From an uncultured Bacteroides sp. (GTDB taxonomy: Bacteria; Bacteroidota; Bacteroidia; Bacteroidales; Bacteroidaceae), in assembly GCF_905207245.1 (NCBI RefSeq), contig NZ_CAJLKP010000140.1:1-7853 (forward strand): a stretch of DNA of 7,853 bases. Reading direction: 5' to 3'. Both the position numbers and the translations under genes were made by a program. The notes under the pieces are model-generated. The model did no database searches. It was not told the origin of the DNA and saw only the letters and a program-made list of their open reading frames with translations. Position 1 is the stretch's first letter. Each line of letters begins with the position of its first letter. Positions 5,806 to 7,853 of this stretch are shown in pieces.

Positions 5806-7768
5806 AAATCATCCCGAAGTGCTTCAATGCCTCCTTGATTGCTTTTTCTTTCTCCGGCGGGCATTGGGGCTGCCTGGCATCCTCAGACTTCGGCTTGTTG
5901 TAATTCTCACGCTCGATGATACCGCATTTCTGCTTCACCTGTGCGATATACAAATTGCTTACCTTCAAGCCGCAATGCTCCAGCACATAATTCTTAATCT
6001 CTTGGTAGGTAGCTTTCTTCTCCGCATCGGTCAAATCCAACTCGTCCATATCCAGCTCAACTTCAATATGCTGAGTCGATTTTAGTTTGGACAATAAACA
6101 TACCGTCTCGACAGTTGTTTCAGTTTCCAAGGGAAGTTCTTTCACTTCCTCGCCATCAACAGGCACAGGGAAGTTGAACACAATCTTTCTTATCCAGCTT
6201 CCGTCTTTCCTTTTCTCCGGGAACATCTCAATTCGCTCGATAAAGGCTTTCATAAACTCTTTCTGTTCCGCTTCTGTTGCGGAATGGTAGACTTCATCAA
6301 ATGCCAGTAAGAGCCGATAGATATTGTTACCGGAGATTTTCTCCTGCTGAATGCTGCGGATTTGACCTTGCAATTCGCCAATCTGAACTTCGATATCCTC
6401 TATTGTATCATACTGCTCATCATAGCGGCGCTGCAAGTCCAAAATCTTTCTGTCATAGTGGGCATCGTTGATGTCCAAGGTGTCCATCTGACGCTCCAAG
6501 CGGCTTTTCGTTCCAAAGGCTTGCTTCAACTGTCCTTGCAGGACGGCGATCTGCTTTTCCATATCCTCTGTATCAACAGCCGAGCCGATTTTCGCCTGAA
6601 TCGCTTCTACAAACCGGGGATTGTTGACCATAGCGGATATAATCTTAGCCACAAACTTGTTGATCTCCGTCTGCTCGATATTCAGTCGGAAGCTGCACTC
6701 ATGTCCGGTAGGTGTTACCGTGTTTTTGCAGTAGTAATAATATCTCGTTTTCTTGTCCTTGCTGTGAGCCCTGGCGATATTGCCGTACATACTCTTTCCG
6801 CAGCATGGGCATTTCAGAATGCCGGACAGGATGTGTGCATGATCTGGATTGTTGACCTTTTCCCGCTTAAAGGAATTGATCTTACGCTTTTCCTGTGCCA
6901 GATACCAATCTTCTTCCGAAATGATGGCTTCGTGCTGTCCCTCATAAATCGGGAACTCCGACTGCTCAACTACGTGCATCTCATTTCTTGTGCCTTGCTT
7001 CTTTTCCGTCCTGCGTCTGCCATAGGCGATCTTTCCCATGTAAACGGGATTGTCCAATACATCCTGCACGAAGTTCCTTGAAAATCCGGGAATGGTATTG
7101 TTCTGCCGCAGTTTCTTGATAAAGCCGTTGCGGTTCAGATATTTAGCAACCCCGGCAACGCCCTCGTTGGTGTGAATGTAGCGGTCATAAATGACACGGA
7201 TTACTTCCACTTCATCCTCCGCAATGACCAAATCTCCGTTTTCCAGTTTGTAGCCATAAGGAGCGAAACCACCGTTCCACTTGCCCTCACGAGCCTTTTG
7301 CTCACGTCCTGCCATTGTCTGGGTGCGGATATTCTCTCGCTCTATTTCTGCCACCGCAGACAGCACGGAAATCATCAGCTTTCCGGCATCCTTTGAACTG
7401 TCGATGCCATCCTCCACGCAGATCAGATTGACACCGAAATCCTGCATGAGCTGCAAAGAGTTCAGAACATCCGCCGCATTTCTGCCGAATCGGGACAGCT
7501 TAAAGACCAGCACATAGGAAACGCCGTCCTTGCAGTCCTGGATGTCATTCAGCATCCGTTGGAAGTCCTGCCGCCCTTGGATATTCTTTCCGGAAAATCC
7601 CTCGTCAGAATACTCCCCGGCAATAACCATATCTTCGTATGCCGCATACTTCCTCAGCTTGTCACGCTGGGCATCCAAGCTGTACCCGTCAACCTGCATA
7701 GAGGTGGACACTCTTGTATAAATATAGCATTTAAGTTGTTTCTTTTTCAGAATCTCCACCTCCCTCAT
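5804..7768 (-). CDS. Large serine recombinase (integrase/excisionase of a mobile element) with RlmD-like C-terminal tail
   Basis: This 654-residue site-specific recombinase probably integrates and excises the element by serine-linked strand exchange between attachment sites. The resolvase domain spans about residues 13-155: YTRVST places the catalytic serine at 21 and its partner arginine at 19, and KLSRFGRN at 90-97 supplies further active-site arginines (93, 96). The recombinase DNA-binding domain follows from about 165 (GGFAPYGY) to 275. A zinc ribbon uses C320, C323, C347 and C358. A coiled coil covers about 400-475. From about 553 (VETVCLLSK) to the end is a tail of about 100 residues, ending in ALKHFGMI, that resembles tails I recall on clostridial RlmD proteins and other recombinases. 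The frame is intact and the catalytic residues are present, so the enzyme is probably active. The ATG at 7768 has AAAGGA 5 bases upstream. A stronger ribosome-site match lies inside the first codons, so initiation a few codons later is possible. Confidence 0.95.
   Translation of the reverse strand: MREVEILKKKQLKCYIYTRVSTSMQVDGYSLDAQRDKLRKYAAYEDMVIAGEYSDEGFSGKNIQGRQDFQRMLNDIQDCKDGVSYVLVFKLSRFGRNAADVLNSLQLMQDFGVNLICVEDGIDSSKDAGKLMISVLSAVAEIERENIRTQTMAGREQKAREGKWNGGFAPYGYKLENGDLVIAEDEVEVIRVIYDRYIHTNEGVAGVAKYLNRNGFIKKLRQNNTIPGFSRNFVQDVLDNPVYMGKIAYGRRRTEKKQGTRNEMHVVEQSEFPIYEGQHEAIISEEDWYLAQEKRKINSFKREKVNNPDHAHILSGILKCPCCGKSMYGNIARAHSKDKKTRYYYYCKNTVTPTGHECSFRLNIEQTEINKFVAKIISAMVNNPRFVEAIQAKIGSAVDTEDMEKQIAVLQGQLKQAFGTKSRLERQMDTLDINDAHYDRKILDLQRRYDEQYDTIEDIEVQIGELQGQIRSIQQEKISGNNIYRLLLAFDEVYHSATEAEQKEFMKAFIERIEMFPEKRKDGSWIRKIVFNFPVPVDGEEVKELPLETETTVETVCLLSKLKSTQHIEVELDMDELDLTDAEKKATYQEIKNYVLEHCGLKVSNLYIAQVKQKCGIIERENYNKPKSEDARQPQCPPEKEKAIKEALKHFGMI
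6099..6112 (-). other. Candidate attachment (att) site inside the recombinase gene
   Basis: On the minus strand GTCGAGACGGTATG encodes VETV plus the start of the next codons (residues 553-557). RlmD proteins typically carry a similar HVETVxLLS sequence close to their C-terminus, and the rlmD (rumA) 3' end is an established integration site for serine-recombinase elements. A shared sequence at the point where the tail begins is what a crossover site would leave. The exact core dinucleotide cannot be set from this window. The similarity to RlmD is from memory. Confidence 0.4.
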
Positions 7769-7853
7769 TCATTTCCTTTACCATAAGTCCCTCGTTGCGG
7801 ATATAATACTCCAAAAGCCACAGCACATAATCCGGTGCATGGCGGTGGGGGGG
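7731..7853 (-). CDS. 3' end of an unidentified gene overlapping the recombinase start (partial)
   Basis: On the minus strand a frame stays open from the window edge to TAA at 7731-7733, giving the last 40 residues, including HAPDYVLWLLEYYIRNEG and ending DSEKETT. The hydrophobic-aromatic run followed by a Gly- and Glu-rich end looks like a real protein terminus rather than a chance frame. It overlaps the recombinase by 38 bases in another frame, an arrangement typical of coupled genes in mobile-element operons. I do not recognise the family. The start lies outside the window, so length and function are unknown. Confidence 0.6.
   Translation of the reverse strand, partial: PPHRHAPDYVLWLLEYYIRNEGLMVKEMNEGGGDSEKETT
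7757..7765 (-). promoter_or_regulatory. Strong Shine-Dalgarno-like sequence inside the first recombinase codons
   Basis: AGGGAGGTG on the minus strand occupies codons 2-4 of the recombinase reading frame. It lies 6 bases before an in-frame CTG at 7748-7750 and 3 before an ATT. The ATG at 7768 has its own weaker AAAGGA 5 bases upstream. The real start is therefore either this ATG or a non-standard codon a few residues later. Confidence 0.45.

Noticed and set aside
5563..6085. Plus-strand frames opposite the DUF6061-type gene and recombinase tail
   Set aside because: They are antisense to two supported genes with matched ribosome sites and a terminator; no independent evidence of coding.
6362..7081. 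Long plus-strand frame of 239 codons opposite the recombinase
   Set aside because: It lies wholly antisense to a clearly real serine recombinase, has no convincing ribosome site, and its hydrophobic composition is typical of reverse-strand reading of coding DNA.

Overview
The window looks like part of an integrative mobile element from a low-to-moderate GC Firmicute, most likely a gut clostridium of the Lachnospiraceae/Oscillospiraceae type. The basis is strong AGGAGG-like ribosome binding sites, a large serine recombinase of the kind carried by clostridial conjugative transposons, and a small DUF6061-type companion gene. Family names were assigned by reading the sequence and from memory. No database was searched.

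Layout. Bases 1-346 hold no convincing gene but are packed almost end to end with inverted repeats (at least seven stem-loops between 1 and 307). This could be a structured leader RNA or an origin-of-transfer-like region. Three plus-strand genes follow in a compact row: a 319-residue protein with one membrane segment and a C-terminal SH3-like domain (347-1306); a 1074-residue restriction-modification enzyme with an N-terminal PD-(D/E)XK-like nuclease, an N6-adenine methyltransferase and a type ISP-like specificity region but no helicase (1308-4532); and a 300-residue DUF6414-like protein of unknown function (4564-5466). They look like one transcription unit with spacings of 1 and 31 bases. I infer a restriction-based defence cassette in which the outer two genes may be accessory or effector parts.

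On the minus strand, converging on the cassette, are a large serine recombinase (5804-7768) and a DUF6061-type gene (5548-5793), coupled through a Shine-Dalgarno sequence that overlaps the recombinase stop codon. A rho-independent terminator at 5496-5530 ends this operon. The end of another gene (7731-7853) overlaps the recombinase start.

The most interesting points are these. The cassette pairs a helicase-less ISP-like enzyme with two uncharacterised proteins. The stem-loop array lies directly in front of it. The recombinase also has a roughly 100-residue tail that begins at a VETV motif resembling the C-terminus of RlmD (RumA), a known integration target. That suggests the attachment site lies inside the recombinase gene and that the tail is exchanged on integration. 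Counts on two sample 60-base lines gave about 40% GC in the cassette and about 52% in the recombinase, which fits the cassette being separately acquired cargo.
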